Positions 16,733 through 25,475 of a DNA stretch of 64,000 bases are shown here, piece after piece. The notes under the pieces are model-generated. The model searched no databases, was not told the DNA's origin, and saw only the letters and a program-made list of their open reading frames with translations. Position 1 is the stretch's first letter, and the number at the start of each line of letters is the position of its first letter. The translations under genes were made by a program, and so were the position numbers. Source of the DNA: Chitinophagales bacterium (GTDB lineage: Bacteria > Bacteroidota > Bacteroidia > Chitinophagales > Chitinophagaceae); contig JAFLBN010000001.1 of NCBI GenBank assembly GCA_017303395.1, forward strand, positions 372,001-436,000, in the 5' to 3' direction.

Positions 16733-17776
16733 CTATATTCCGTTGGTAAAACGACTATTTTTCAAACGTCCTGCTGGGGATTCAAATATCTTTCCACCAA
16801 AAATTCCTTCTTTATAGAATTCACTTAACACACGAATGATGTTTTCCGCATCATTTTCATTTGCGGCAATTATATTATCGTGTCCATCAAACGCGAATTT
16901 TATATTCAACTTTTTACCAGCTCTGCTAAACTCTCTCTTGATGTTCTTATCTGTCAAGAAATCAATATTCCCAATCGATTTAGCTTTAATAAGTTTGTTT
17001 CTATATGCAGGCTTGTTAAGAATCGTTTGTGAAAGAAAGTTCAAACCTTGGATAAAATTCAGTTTTTCAATTTCTCCTACAATTTCATTTGCTAATATTT
17101 CAAACTCTTCGGTTAAACTCGTTAACTCTTCAAAGGCTTTCTTTTGGAATATGTATATTGTTTCATTATAGTAAACCATGTCTATGCTGGGATCCAAATT
17201 GATAGAAAAGCCGTTCAAAGGCTTTAGAGTTTTAGTTTTTGTATCAAAGAAAGACTGGATGCCATACTTTGCTGCTTGAAGAACATTCTCACTAGTTTTT
17301 ACTTCAACAGCTATCTTTCTTGGGGATAGTTTTTTTATACAATAAAGCCACTCTTTCTTTTTACCATCATAATAGCCATAGCATAGAGCCCAGGCCTTTT
17401 CGATTTGTTCAAGTTCTTCAAAAGAGGTTAGTGTTTTTATCTCTTTTCCCAAATTTTTTAGGAACTCATTGAAACCAGTAATTTTTCCAAGATCATTATA
17501 AGTATATAGTTTATCCAGCGTATCATCAATAGGCTCGTAATCAAGAATCTGTACATCTTCTTTGACCTTCCGTTCAATCACTTTTTCAAGCATTGATGAT
17601 ACCAAAGGTACAAGGTCTGCACTAAGATTGACCTGCATCGGTATATATTCAAACTTTTCAGAAGGGCGACCATTCTTCTTTGCACCTTCTTTTTGTCTTC
17701 TCTCAATAATGTACATGTGTACTGTATCAGCCTTCGTGAATTCTTTTAAGTTTTCTAGTAATTCTTTTGGAGTCAT
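16733..17776 (-). CDS. kwaB: Kiwa anti-phage protein KwaB (DUF4868)
   Basis: A 347-residue DUF4868-family protein. The partner gene directly upstream encodes a four-helix membrane protein of KwaA size, which together matches the two-gene Kiwa system. Conserved-looking segments include the IKKLSPRKIAVEV region (about 140-160) and the DFLTDKNIKREF and AENIIRVLSEFYKEGIF stretches in the C-terminal half. In known Kiwa, KwaA sits in the inner membrane and senses infection while KwaB binds DNA and blocks phage late replication or transcription. The gap to kwaA is 16 bases. Assignment rests on family resemblance plus pairing. Confidence 0.82.
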   Translation of the reverse strand: MTPKELLENLKEFTKADTVHMYIIERRQKEGAKKNGRPSEKFEYIPMQVNLSADLVPLVSSMLEKVIERKVKEDVQILDYEPIDDTLDKLYTYNDLGKITGFNEFLKNLGKEIKTLTSFEELEQIEKAWALCYGYYDGKKKEWLYCIKKLSPRKIAVEVKTSENVLQAAKYGIQSFFDTKTKTLKPLNGFSINLDPSIDMVYYNETIYIFQKKAFEELTSLTEEFEILANEIVGEIEKLNFIQGLNFLSQTILNKPAYRNKLIKAKSIGNIDFLTDKNIKREFSRAGKKLNIKFAFDGHDNIIAANENDAENIIRVLSEFYKEGIFGGKIFESPAGRLKNSRFTNGI

Positions 17777-17792
17777 ATAATGAAAATTATCT

Positions 17793-18401
17793 TTAAAATG
17801 CGAAATACAAACGATGGCTTAATCTTATTAATTTGATTTCATCATCTTCGTTGATCCATTTGTGCTCTGAAATAACCATCGCACTTTTTACCACTGTCGA
17901 ACCAACTTTGACATACTCTATTTCGTACAACCCATATCTAATATTCAAAATAGGGTTTATTAATATTAGGCTTGATGTCGAATACAGCTTATAATAAATA
18001 CCGAACAATACAGTAAATGTTATATATTCAAATAGCCCTATATTGCCTTGAACAAGCAAAGGCAGAACGTAAGTAGCAAGATAAGAAAGCGCTTCCTCAT
18101 TCTTTGGCTTGATGCTATTTACCTTTGCGGGGAAACCATTACCTCTATTGCTTTTGATGTTATTAAGTGTTAGTAAAGTTCCTATTATCGCATAAACAGC
18201 TAGAACTCCAAGTACTGAAACAAATCCGAACTGCTTGATGAATATCAAAGCTGTTTCAGTCTTAATGCCGCCATAGTTTAAATAGTCTCGTTTCTCAAGC
18301 AGCACTTTTATTATTAGCAACACCAACAGTGGTAGATAGGACAAACAGAACATCGCAAACAGCGATGCACGTTTTATTAGGTGTGGGTTGCCAGAAGACA
18401 T
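17793..18401 (-). CDS. kwaA: Kiwa anti-phage membrane protein KwaA
   Basis: A 202-residue protein with four predicted transmembrane segments: about 12-33, 58-78, 103-123 and 128-150. The C-terminal soluble tail (about 155-202) contains GLYEIEYVKVG and HKWINEDDEIKLIRLS. Size, topology and position just before a DUF4868 gene fit KwaA. The intergenic region upstream (18402-18568) is AT-rich and should hold the promoter, but I see no clear boxes. The pair is flanked by a terminator on the far side, so it forms its own transcription unit. Confidence 0.8.
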   Translation of the reverse strand: MSSGNPHLIKRASLFAMFCLSYLPLLVLLIIKVLLEKRDYLNYGGIKTETALIFIKQFGFVSVLGVLAVYAIIGTLLTLNNIKSNRGNGFPAKVNSIKPKNEEALSYLATYVLPLLVQGNIGLFEYITFTVLFGIYYKLYSTSSLILINPILNIRYGLYEIEYVKVGSTVVKSAMVISEHKWINEDDEIKLIRLSHRLYFAF

Positions 18402-18568
18402 GATATGTCTGATGCTTTTAGATACTTCCTAAATAGATATTGGTGTAATGTATATCAGTACATAAAGGTAAAGATATATTTCAATTGTATATACGGGGAA
18501 AAACACCCATTTTTCGAGAGAAAAACACTTTTGCAAGTAATTGTGATACCGATATTCATTACATCAGC

Positions 18569-18597
18569 AAAAAAATAGGGAGCGAATTGCTCCCTAT
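18569..18597 (-). terminator. Rho-independent terminator of mobilization operon
   Basis: The stem ATAGGGAGC/GCTCCCTAT (18575-18583/18589-18597) with a GAATT loop is followed on the minus strand by a T run (18575-18569). It lies 18 bases after the stop of the last minus-strand mobilization-region gene and insulates it from kwaA. Confidence 0.85.
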
Positions 18598-18615
18598 CAA
18601 ACGAAGGCTGTTTGA

Positions 18616-19005
18616 TTACTGTAGCTTAAAGGCTAGTATTTCATCGTCAAGTGCTGATACCTTATCGGCAAGGATAGTGACAAAGTAATCTTTCAGCAGA
18701 TTAATTAGGTTGGAATTATTCGTCTGAAATTTGTGCCCTTGACTATCGGCAATTGTTAATACGCAATTATCATCGCTTGAAAACGAGAATGTGCGGATTT
18801 GATTGTGTGTTTCGATAGTACGCTGGCGTTTGGCTGTAAGACCACGTAGCTCTTCGGCTTTCTGGATAATTGTTTCCAGCGTTGGTTGCTTAGTGGTTTC
18901 GGATGGTTTTGCAGCAGGTGCAATTGGCGTTGGTGCCTGTTGGGGTGCTGGCACTCTTGTGTCTGTGCCGTTCTTAGATCCGTTCTTAACTAAAGTCTTA
19001 TTCAT
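18616..19005 (-). CDS. Hypothetical protein, end of mobilization operon
   Basis: A 129-residue protein starting MNKTLVKNGSKNG, with a proline/alanine-rich linker (about 20-45) followed by a coiled-coil-like helix (TLETIIQKAEELRGLTAKR) and an alpha/beta C-terminal part ending in DDEILAFKLQ. The reading frame extends to 19170, but the upstream part overlaps repeat-rich DNA and looks non-coding, so the start at 19005 is chosen. Similar small proteins follow mob genes in Bacteroidota elements. Function unknown. Confidence 0.65.
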   Translation of the reverse strand: MNKTLVKNGSKNGTDTRVPAPQQAPTPIAPAAKPSETTKQPTLETIIQKAEELRGLTAKRQRTIETHNQIRTFSFSSDDNCVLTIADSQGHKFQTNNSNLINLLKDYFVTILADKVSALDDEILAFKLQ

Positions 19006-19315
19006 AACTTTTTTTGTTAGTGCCTGCAAGTTTTCGCTGGCCGAGCTACGACCTGCAGGCGGGTTAAATAATAATTCAAGGAATAAGCTCAATTCCAGGC
19101 AAGGAATCAGCCGTAGAGAAACGCCGCAAGCAAGTAGGAACTCGATAGAGGCAAATGCTTGCTTGTTCATTTTACGGCGTTTTCAAGGCGACCTTAGCCG
19201 TCAGAATTGAGAGTTCTTATTCCATTGAATATTATCCGCCTGTCGTTAGCTGCCAGTTTCTTGCCGCCGTCACAAAGAATGAATATTGCTTAAGAGGACA
19301 AAGAGGAATGCACAG
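19006..19315. other. 310-base intergenic region with inverted repeats
   Basis: This lies between two minus-strand genes of the mobilization region. An inverted repeat GCCTGCA/TGCAGGC (19022-19028/19054-19060) spans a GC-richer loop, and a GGAAT...ATTCC pair follows near 19080-19100. No reading frame looks convincing. It may hold a promoter, a processing site or a second structured transfer element. Confidence 0.4.
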
Positions 19316-19546
19316 TTAGCGGTGCCTGGGCTTTGACTGTTGTGACATCTGACGCGCCTTCTGTAAATTCTCAAGATACAAGGACTGTTGATGCTGTAAG
19401 CCCCCATCTTTGATGCCGGTTAAGTAGGGGTCATCAGTTGCCGGACTCTGTTGCAGATGCTTAAACAGGGTTGGTTCAAAACGGCTCAATATGTACCCAC
19501 TGTTATACCCGGCTGTATATTGTTTTTCATATTCTTTATCATCCAT
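19316..19546 (-). CDS. Hypothetical 76-residue protein
   Basis: A small hydrophilic protein (MDDKEYEKQYTAGYNSGYIL...), with a glutamine-rich, basic C-terminus. The N-terminal segment YNSGYILSRFEPTLFKHL resembles short mobilization-region proteins of Bacteroidota elements, but I cannot name a family. Six bases separate it from the helix-turn-helix gene upstream, so it is in the same transcript. Confidence 0.6.
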   Translation of the reverse strand: MDDKEYEKQYTAGYNSGYILSRFEPTLFKHLQQSPATDDPYLTGIKDGGLQHQQSLYLENLQKARQMSQQSKPRHR

Positions 19547-19552
19547 AGTCTG

Positions 19553-19816
19553 TTATCTTTTGGCATGCTTTTCTAAATACTGATAAATAGATTCAACATC
19601 GTAAAGGATCACTCGCTTATCAGGTTGCGAGAAACGAATTCGTCCCTCGTCTCTAAGCTTTTGCAGTGTGGTTTTACTGGTGATACGAAGCTTCTTCATC
19701 GCCTCTTCACCAGAAATCCATTTATCTTCCTTTATCTGCTGTTGTTCCTTTATGCGTTTAACGACATCATCAATCAGTGCATAAAAGGCGGTATCTTCCA
19801 TACATATTACTTGCAT
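19553..19816 (-). CDS. Helix-turn-helix (excisionase/MerR-type) DNA-binding protein
   Basis: An 87-residue protein with a winged helix-turn-helix of the type found in Bacteroidota elements: WISGEEAMKKLRITSKTTLQKLRDEGRIRFSQP followed by a YDVESIYQYLEKHA C-terminus. Such proteins act as excisionase or transfer regulators (for example Xis2c/Exc-region proteins). The start at 19816 (MQVICMED) is preferred, as upstream codons overlap the next gene. It could control excision with the left-end integrase. Confidence 0.78.
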   Translation of the reverse strand: MQVICMEDTAFYALIDDVVKRIKEQQQIKEDKWISGEEAMKKLRITSKTTLQKLRDEGRIRFSQPDKRVILYDVESIYQYLEKHAKR

Positions 19817-19829
19817 AGCTGAAATTTTT

Positions 19830-20264
19830 TTATCTGCGCGGACGTGCCTGTTGCCGTGCTGATTGTTTACGAATTGATTTTGCATTTGCCAGGAAGGCCT
19901 CTCTGCTCATTTTTAAATCCAAAGTCAGCTGGTCTTGATCTTCTTCGTCATCATCCTTTGGTTCTTTCTCTTTCTGATTTTCCCTTTCTATTTCTTCCGA
20001 ACGGTTAAGGACAATCTCCGCTGCTGCTTCTGAATATTTATGCCGCATGGGTGCTAAGGCTTGATCGGCTGTTAACACCTTCTTTTCGCCCATTAGCTTA
20101 TTCCAGTCTCTTAAAAACTGTTGTTTGGACACAAATATGGTTTGCAGAAATATTGCGCGTTCTTCAGAATAGTGGCGGGCAAGATTTTCTAATTGTTTCT
20201 TGCCCTCCACATCTGTGTCCTGATAATATGCTTGCATAAAATCAGGGATGATATACCTCTCCAT
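19830..20264 (-). CDS. Hypothetical mobilization-region protein
   Basis: A 144-residue mostly helical protein with a highly acidic segment around residues 100-112 (KEKEPKDDDEEDQDQ) followed by a basic Arg/Gln-rich tail. The charge pattern suggests a DNA- or protein-contacting accessory. It lies 3 bases after the 134-residue gene, in the operon of the relaxase. Family unknown. Confidence 0.65.
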   Translation of the reverse strand: MERYIIPDFMQAYYQDTDVEGKKQLENLARHYSEERAIFLQTIFVSKQQFLRDWNKLMGEKKVLTADQALAPMRHKYSEAAAEIVLNRSEEIERENQKEKEPKDDDEEDQDQLTLDLKMSREAFLANAKSIRKQSARQQARPRR

Positions 20265-20267
20265 ACA

Positions 20268-20672
20268 TTATCGAAGTTTTGGCCCTTGTTTCTGTACTTG
20301 ACGTGCTTCCTTTAATTCATCCTTGAAGTCCTGACGCTTCTGATCTCTTTGTCCATGAGCCTGTGTCTCCGGATTGGTCTGCAAATGTTGTTTATTCATT
20401 TGCTCTATTTCTTCCTCTGTAGGTCTTCTAGACTGTTCAAATTGATGTGTAACGAACTCCTTATTGCGCCAGCCATACGCTCCCCATTCCTCCGCAAAAT
20501 CTTTACGGCGTTTAACGAGTTCATCCCTTAAATCAGGACTGAATGTGCCATCATCGAGCTTGTGCTTGTTGAATATTACTGCCTCGTCTTTCTTTTTAAG
20601 ATTATATGCGTTCACGTAGTCATTGATGTGAGCAGCAAGTTCTTTTGTTTGCTTTTTAATTGTTGAATTCAT
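20268..20672 (-). CDS. Hypothetical mobilization-region protein
   Basis: A 134-residue highly charged helical protein (MNSTIKKQTKELAAHINDYV...) with long coiled-coil-like stretches and a Gln/Lys-rich C-terminus. It follows the relaxase gene by 20 bases in the same operon. Such helical proteins are common behind mobB-type genes in Bacteroidota, but their role is not known. Confidence 0.65.
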   Translation of the reverse strand: MNSTIKKQTKELAAHINDYVNAYNLKKKDEAVIFNKHKLDDGTFSPDLRDELVKRRKDFAEEWGAYGWRNKEFVTHQFEQSRRPTEEEIEQMNKQHLQTNPETQAHGQRDQKRQDFKDELKEARQVQKQGPKLR

Positions 20673-20692
20673 ATGAATTGTTTTTAATGTTA

Positions 20693-21556
20693 TTATTTCA
20701 TTTTTAGTTTTTGTGTTTGTTGCTTTCTTGTGTTCTTTAATGTTTCGAGAAATGCTTGTTTTTCCTCATTGATGGAATGATGCGGTTGTTGCTGTGTTAG
20801 AGATAGCTGATTACTGACAAAGGCAATAGCTTCACGTTCATTCATCAACACAGTTCCCTTAAACCTTTCGCGCACTTCTTTCGTTTTGATCTTATCAAGG
20901 TGACGGACCAGGTTAAAAGACTGCCCTGTTTCATCGACCACCAGAAACGGTTTCTCGTAGCCTTTGGCGATCAGGTACCCCTGCTGCTTAATTTGCTTTA
21001 TAAAAGTTGCTGCACTTGTTGTTTCGTTCCATACCTTAGTTAAAGCCTCTTTCATTGCACCACGGTTGGGGTTGCGTTGCGGCAGGGGTTGCAGTCCATA
21101 AATCTGTGCCAGTCTATGTCCTATTTTCAGGTGTTTGGCATAGTTGTGTGAAATCGGAATGGCCTTATGAGTTTCAAGGTTTGTTCTTTCGATAGCCAGG
21201 TGCAGATGCCGCCTGCCTTTTTTCTGGTGCAACACTGAAGCCATACGTTGACCTCCAAAGCCTAATCCTTCCATCGCTATTTCAGCCGCTTTTAACCATT
21301 GTGCTTTTGTCATTGACCGCGCTATTTCCTCCGGGGGATTAATGGTGCAGTGATATATGCCAGCACGTGACCTTGTAATTTTCTCTGTTAAGGAAAAGTC
21401 GCCTAAAAGATCTATGAATTGATGCTTGTCAAATTGAGCTTGTCCATCCACAGATAGGATTTCAATATGCTCATTCTCACCCTGTGTTAAAAGATATGAA
21501 GCAAGCTGCCGCCCTCCTGATCTTGCGCGTCCTTTAACTATTACACCTTTTTTCAT
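20693..21556 (-). CDS. MobB-type relaxase/mobilization nuclease
   Basis: A 287-residue relaxase that should nick the element at oriT and pilot the strand into the recipient. The N-terminal domain (about 1-165) carries KGRARSGGRQLASYLLT, the IYHCTINPPEE region, and RRHLHLAIERTN, which matches the metal-binding histidine motif of the MobP/MobV-type relaxase family. Residues 165-287 are a helical C-terminal region with VWNETTSAATFIKQIKQQGYLIAKGYEKPFLVVD. It is shorter than many relaxases but looks complete. It lies 3 bases after mobC and downstream of the structured oriT candidate. Confidence 0.88.
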   Translation of the reverse strand: MKKGVIVKGRARSGGRQLASYLLTQGENEHIEILSVDGQAQFDKHQFIDLLGDFSLTEKITRSRAGIYHCTINPPEEIARSMTKAQWLKAAEIAMEGLGFGGQRMASVLHQKKGRRHLHLAIERTNLETHKAIPISHNYAKHLKIGHRLAQIYGLQPLPQRNPNRGAMKEALTKVWNETTSAATFIKQIKQQGYLIAKGYEKPFLVVDETGQSFNLVRHLDKIKTKEVRERFKGTVLMNEREAIAFVSNQLSLTQQQPHHSINEEKQAFLETLKNTRKQQTQKLKMK

Positions 21557-21559
21557 TGT

Positions 21560-21928
21560 TTATCTCTTTTGCAGTTCCTCCCTTAGTTCTGCTGACAAGT
21601 TTTTAAACTCATCTACTAGCATATGGATTTCACCGATGGGTATTTCATACTCATCACTATATTGTTTACGGTTCATCTGACGGACTGCCTGATTCAAAAG
21701 GGAGCATATTCGTCCGTACATTGCCAGGTAGCGTAATAGGATTTCACGGTCAGGATTTGGCTTGCGATGCAGTGGTTCTAGACCCAACGCTTTGTACCTA
21801 ATCCAGTCTGAAATATTTAATCCCCCTTCCATGCATGCCTCCATCAGCTTAGCTTTCTCTGCCACTGTGACACGCAATTCTATCCTTGCCCGGCGATACC
21901 TATCGCCAGCATTATTAATCTGATCCAT
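21560..21928 (-). CDS. MobC-like relaxosome protein
   Basis: A 122-residue mobilization accessory protein with a ribbon-helix-helix-type N-terminus (RRARIELRVTVAEKAKLMEACMEGGLNISDWIRYKALG). The family binds oriT and recruits the relaxase. The start at 21928 (MDQINNAGD) is preferred; a frame extends to 22027 but would cross the inverted-repeat oriT region. It overlaps functionally with the relaxase gene 3 bases downstream. Confidence 0.85.
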   Translation of the reverse strand: MDQINNAGDRYRRARIELRVTVAEKAKLMEACMEGGLNISDWIRYKALGLEPLHRKPNPDREILLRYLAMYGRICSLLNQAVRQMNRKQYSDEYEIPIGEIHMLVDEFKNLSAELREELQKR

Positions 21929-21987
21929 AATTTTTCTCCGATTATTTTTAAGAGAGTCCAGAGAGAAAAGCTCACGCGTTCTCTTTG

Positions 21988-22052
21988 GCAAGTCGCGTCT
22001 TCCGTACAAACAGTACGGAAGGCGCATGACTTGCGTAGGATTATAATCCTAC
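21988..22052. other. Candidate oriT: nested inverted repeats
   Basis: Upstream of mobC and downstream of traG lies a compact set of inverted repeats. An outer arm GCAAGTC/GACTTGC (21988-21994/22028-22034) encloses an inner arm CTTCCGTAC/GTACGGAAG (21999-22007/22013-22021) with an AAACA loop. Directly adjacent is a perfect 18-base palindrome, GTAGGATTATAATCCTAC (22035-22052). A further imperfect arm, AGAGAGAA...TTCTCT, lies at about 21960-21986. Position beside mobC-relaxase and nested palindromy are what an origin of transfer looks like; the nick site cannot be named from sequence. Confidence 0.65.
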
Positions 22053-22073
22053 TGACTGCTTTTGTCAAGTCTA

Positions 22074-23876
22074 TCAGAAACTATTCTCTATGTATGGATT
22101 TGGTGAATAGATCGGTACTCCACCTGGAGCCAATTCAGCCATTTCATAATATCCAGGTTTCGGCATCCCTACGACCACACTTTCGCCTGCAAAGAAAATC
22201 ATCTGATCTTTTGTCATACTCTTAACTTCTTCCGGTGTCCTCAATGGTCTAGCAATATGCTCTGGATTAGAGATATTTCCGAACCAATTTTTTGAATATA
22301 CAGTTCTGGTTGAAGTTCCCATTGCATCGGAAATGTATTTGGCTGATGTGTTATCTCTGACCGATAAGAACTGGCGGATAGCCGCATTAGCGTATAGATT
22401 TTCCCACTTTTTAGGGAACACCGCCTGAAACTGTGGCAAATCTTGGTATATGAGCCAGGTAGAAATATTGAACCCTGCATACACAGAAAATGCTACTTCT
22501 AGTTCCGTAATATATCCAAGCGAGGACGCCGCTTCGTCAATCAAAAACGTCACCTTTTTGTTAGGCTTGCGAACCACGGCACGCATCAAAGTAATAACAA
22601 CTAACCTCATCCATGTTGATTGTGACATTAAGCGGTCGGCAGGACATATAATAAATACAGTCTTATTGCCATCGGCTAACGTGTAGGGGTCGAAGTCTGA
22701 TTCCATCGAAGTTCTTAACGCATCCGATTTAATAAAGTCTGTTACCTGCAATACATTACTAAGTATGGAAGAGAATGTTTCAGGTGACTCCTGTTGTCGT
22801 GCGATTGCTTGCGCAGCCATTGATACCGCTGGTCCGTGAACCGGATGGTTGTTTGAAAACATTGACGCAAGAAATTGATCCCAGGAATCACCAAAGAGTC
22901 GAACAGCCTCCCATAACATTTGTAAATGCGGTGTACCTTCACAGGTTGTCGCTATGTGTAGTAGAACTCCTGATATGAGATTCCTTGCACTATCCACAAA
23001 AAACTTGTTGGGGTTGTCTTCATCTAAGGGACAAATAAGTTCAGAAATTATTGATATATCATCGATCAGGTTAGGACTATTTACGTCCCTTAAAATTTCT
23101 AATGGGTTGTATGATCGTTTACCGTGAATATGATTTGGCAACAAATCCCAAGGATTTAAAACGATGGTTTCACCCCCCATTTTTTCAAGAGCTTTTTGGC
23201 ATACAGCCGTAGACTCTCCCTTGATATCCAGCACGACCATAGAATTATGTTCGGGATCGCAAATACGTAGTACATTGGGAATTATCAACCCCTTCCCCTT
23301 ACCTGATCTGGTAGCCCCAAATGTGAGTATGTGACCTTTATCATTAAAGCCATAACCTCCGCCTACAAAAAGTCCTTTATTCCCGACAATTTCTTCCAGT
23401 TCCTCGCGTGATGATAATGTCGCAGACCCAAATTTATCTTCATCAACCATGAGGTTATGGACGCTTACCATCCACCTGCGAAAAAACGCATACACTACAC
23501 CGCAGGTAAGTAAGTTTCCTCCTAGATATGCCAGCATAAACGCCCCTTCATAATCAAACAGGGGTAGCATCGCAGTTGCTAACAAGACCAACAAAATGAC
23601 AACAAGCCATGCCAGGATCGCGAATATTATCATTGCCACTTTCTGAATTGGCAATAGAGGATAAAAACGAGGGGGTATCCCAAATGGCTCAACAAATTTT
23701 GTCCATGATTTCTTGAATCCCCATAGCGTACCCAAAATTGTAATTGGGCCTAAGAATGCGGCAACTACCAATAGAATGAACTTGGTTTTGGCCTCCGGCG
23801 TTACTCGCGTTTCAAATAATTGTTTTATTTCAGCTTGGGTTACATTTGAGTAACCCGACATTTTTGAATTGTTCAT
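22074..23876 (-). CDS. VirD4/TraG-type coupling protein
   Basis: A 600-residue type IV coupling ATPase. Two transmembrane regions occur in the N-terminal part (about 30-55 and 75-130), followed by a cytoplasmic motor domain with Walker A GATRSGKGKG (about 210) and Walker B-like segments VVLDIKGES and VTFLIDEAA. It would deliver the relaxase-DNA complex to a secretion channel. Carrying its own coupling protein but no VirB channel genes fits a mobilizable element. The start at 23876 is preferred over an upstream extension to 23966 that crosses an inverted repeat. Confidence 0.92.
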   Translation of the reverse strand: MNNSKMSGYSNVTQAEIKQLFETRVTPEAKTKFILLVVAAFLGPITILGTLWGFKKSWTKFVEPFGIPPRFYPLLPIQKVAMIIFAILAWLVVILLVLLATAMLPLFDYEGAFMLAYLGGNLLTCGVVYAFFRRWMVSVHNLMVDEDKFGSATLSSREELEEIVGNKGLFVGGGYGFNDKGHILTFGATRSGKGKGLIIPNVLRICDPEHNSMVVLDIKGESTAVCQKALEKMGGETIVLNPWDLLPNHIHGKRSYNPLEILRDVNSPNLIDDISIISELICPLDEDNPNKFFVDSARNLISGVLLHIATTCEGTPHLQMLWEAVRLFGDSWDQFLASMFSNNHPVHGPAVSMAAQAIARQQESPETFSSILSNVLQVTDFIKSDALRTSMESDFDPYTLADGNKTVFIICPADRLMSQSTWMRLVVITLMRAVVRKPNKKVTFLIDEAASSLGYITELEVAFSVYAGFNISTWLIYQDLPQFQAVFPKKWENLYANAAIRQFLSVRDNTSAKYISDAMGTSTRTVYSKNWFGNISNPEHIARPLRTPEEVKSMTKDQMIFFAGESVVVGMPKPGYYEMAELAPGGVPIYSPNPYIENSF

Positions 23877-23924
23877 TATTGAAATGTTTTTAAAAGGTTC
23901 ATTTAAACTTTGTTTCTCTGGCAA

Positions 23925-23970
23925 CAGGTTGAAAGAGAGGCCGCCGCCGGCTGGCAAGCCTCCCAACCTG
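23925..23970. repeat. Inverted repeat upstream of traG
   Basis: CAGGTTG and GAGGC (23925-23931, 23937-23941) are mirrored by GCCTC and CAACCTG (23958-23962, 23964-23970), giving a long GC-rich hairpin just before the coupling-protein gene. It might be a leader hairpin that controls traG translation, or a second structured transfer site. Confidence 0.55.
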
Positions 23971-24008
23971 TATCGCCCATCGCAAGTGTGAACTAATACC
24001 AGGTTGTA

Positions 24009-24248
24009 CTACCTGTTACTTTTGCGCCGTTCATCATCAGCACGGTTTCGTTCGACAGCACGTTCATGATCTCTGCGATTTCTTTCCATCGCACGTTCAT
24101 GGTCTGCTTGCCTTCTTTCTTCGGCACGTTGACTGGCACGTAATTCTTCCTGTTCCCGCTCGTACCGGCGGCGCATTTCGCGCATTTGTTCTTCTACTGA
24201 TTTCATTTCTGTAATTTTAAATTGTAATTTGTATAGAACTGTTTTCAT
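24009..24248 (-). CDS. Arg/Glu-rich coiled-coil small protein
   Basis: A 79-residue (or 65 if started at 24206) protein, almost entirely Arg, Glu and Asp, with repeats of the form RRDHERA(M/V)ERNR. It is predicted to be one long coiled coil. It lies upstream of traG on the same strand. No family is recognised, and its extreme composition means any database similarity would be low complexity. Confidence 0.5.
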   Translation of the reverse strand: MKTVLYKLQFKITEMKSVEEQMREMRRRYEREQEELRASQRAEERRQADHERAMERNRRDHERAVERNRADDERRKSNR

Positions 24249-24368
24249 TGCTTACCAAGTTGAATACAAAAGTGAAGAATATTCTTAGTGTGAGATTCGA
24301 TACACAAAGTCACAATTGTGACTTTGTGTATTAAGAATAATTTTGTAAGCGCTATGTAATTTTGTAAG

Positions 24369-25424
24369 ATGAAAAAACATAGGGTTAATCCTTTTCTTTT
24401 CCTGCTTTGCAAAGAAATAATTAAATATGAAGCGGAAATTCTCTTCCCTTTTGCTGGGGATTCTCGTATATCTGAATTATTTTATGCTACTTTCAAACCC
24501 ACTGAAGGGAAATTTAAGGATAGCCGCCATAGTTCACCAATTAGCAAAAGAAGTCTAAGGGTTTACAATGAGGTACGTGGCTTTAGAAAAAATGTTTGGC
24601 TAGTTGAAGATGACTTCTATTTCTCAGAAAGTCATTTAGATAAATTGGTGAGATGCATTACAATTTACCAAAAATATAAGGACTGGAAGAGCTTTGTGTT
24701 TGCCCATTGCCACAATACTGCAGCACAGATTTGCTACAAGCACTATGTGAATAAAGCGTTTTCTAAATACTCTGACAATGAGAAATTACTTGTAAAATCC
24801 TGGGTTGTTAATTCTTTTAATTCAATAGTTAGGGAGTTGCATTTAAAAGGTCAATCTACCCTTACATTATCAATGACAGAAGCCACCAAGCTACGTTCAT
24901 TTTGTTTTAAAGACATTGAGCATCAAAAAAATAATGAATCTCCAATTTTACCCCAAAAAACTAAGCAAGTCCTATTGCAAGTGAATGATTGGGTTGGATA
25001 TATAAAAGTGGATAAATATGAAATTGCCGACTCTTACCTTTGGCTACTACCGGTTAAAAGTAAATTTGTAGAGAGAATTCATATGGGATTTCTAGACCCA
25101 ATTTCTGCAAAGGATATTTATAAGAAAGTTGAGATTAAAGCGTGCAGAGATTTTTTGATCCCTCAAATAATTTGTAGGCAATTAGAACAAGTCGATGTTT
25201 TTTTCTACGATATTATTTTCGCAATTAATTATCCATCCCGAGGTGTAGAAGATATTAACTTCTATATTATTGGGGGGTTGTCTAGTGAAATGGACACGCT
25301 TATTTCTAAAGCGAATTTTGTTTTTCTAAGAGAAGTTTTAACGGTTGGGAATACCTTGCTTCCAATGTATGTAGCAAAACATACTCAATTATCAATGAAT
25401 CACTTATATATGATGGAATTTTGA
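24369..25424 (+). CDS. Hypothetical 351-residue protein
   Basis: A basic, aromatic-rich cytoplasmic protein (MKKHRVNPFLFLLCKEII...) that I cannot assign. No membrane segments or nucleotide motifs are seen. The central part has several helices with Lys/Tyr, and the C-terminal half is beta-rich (VDVFFYDIIFAIN, DINFYIIGGLSSEMD). Fifty-one bases separate it from the DUF2958-like gene, which it probably heads. The base composition is more AT-rich than the surrounding mob genes, suggesting separate acquisition. Confidence 0.65.
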   Translation: MKKHRVNPFLFLLCKEIIKYEAEILFPFAGDSRISELFYATFKPTEGKFKDSRHSSPISKRSLRVYNEVRGFRKNVWLVEDDFYFSESHLDKLVRCITIYQKYKDWKSFVFAHCHNTAAQICYKHYVNKAFSKYSDNEKLLVKSWVVNSFNSIVRELHLKGQSTLTLSMTEATKLRSFCFKDIEHQKNNESPILPQKTKQVLLQVNDWVGYIKVDKYEIADSYLWLLPVKSKFVERIHMGFLDPISAKDIYKKVEIKACRDFLIPQIICRQLEQVDVFFYDIIFAINYPSRGVEDINFYIIGGLSSEMDTLISKANFVFLREVLTVGNTLLPMYVAKHTQLSMNHLYMMEF

Positions 25425-25475
25425 TTGACTCCCCTCTTACATTATGCTAATATTGGCTGATAATAGGAGAGAAAA

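Noticed and set aside
16561-16749. A 62-codon plus-strand frame after the lipoprotein
   Set aside because: No start context or domain, and it overlaps the kwaB stop. The surrounding 16456-16732 looks like an untranslated spacer with a small CCAGC/GCTGG hairpin.
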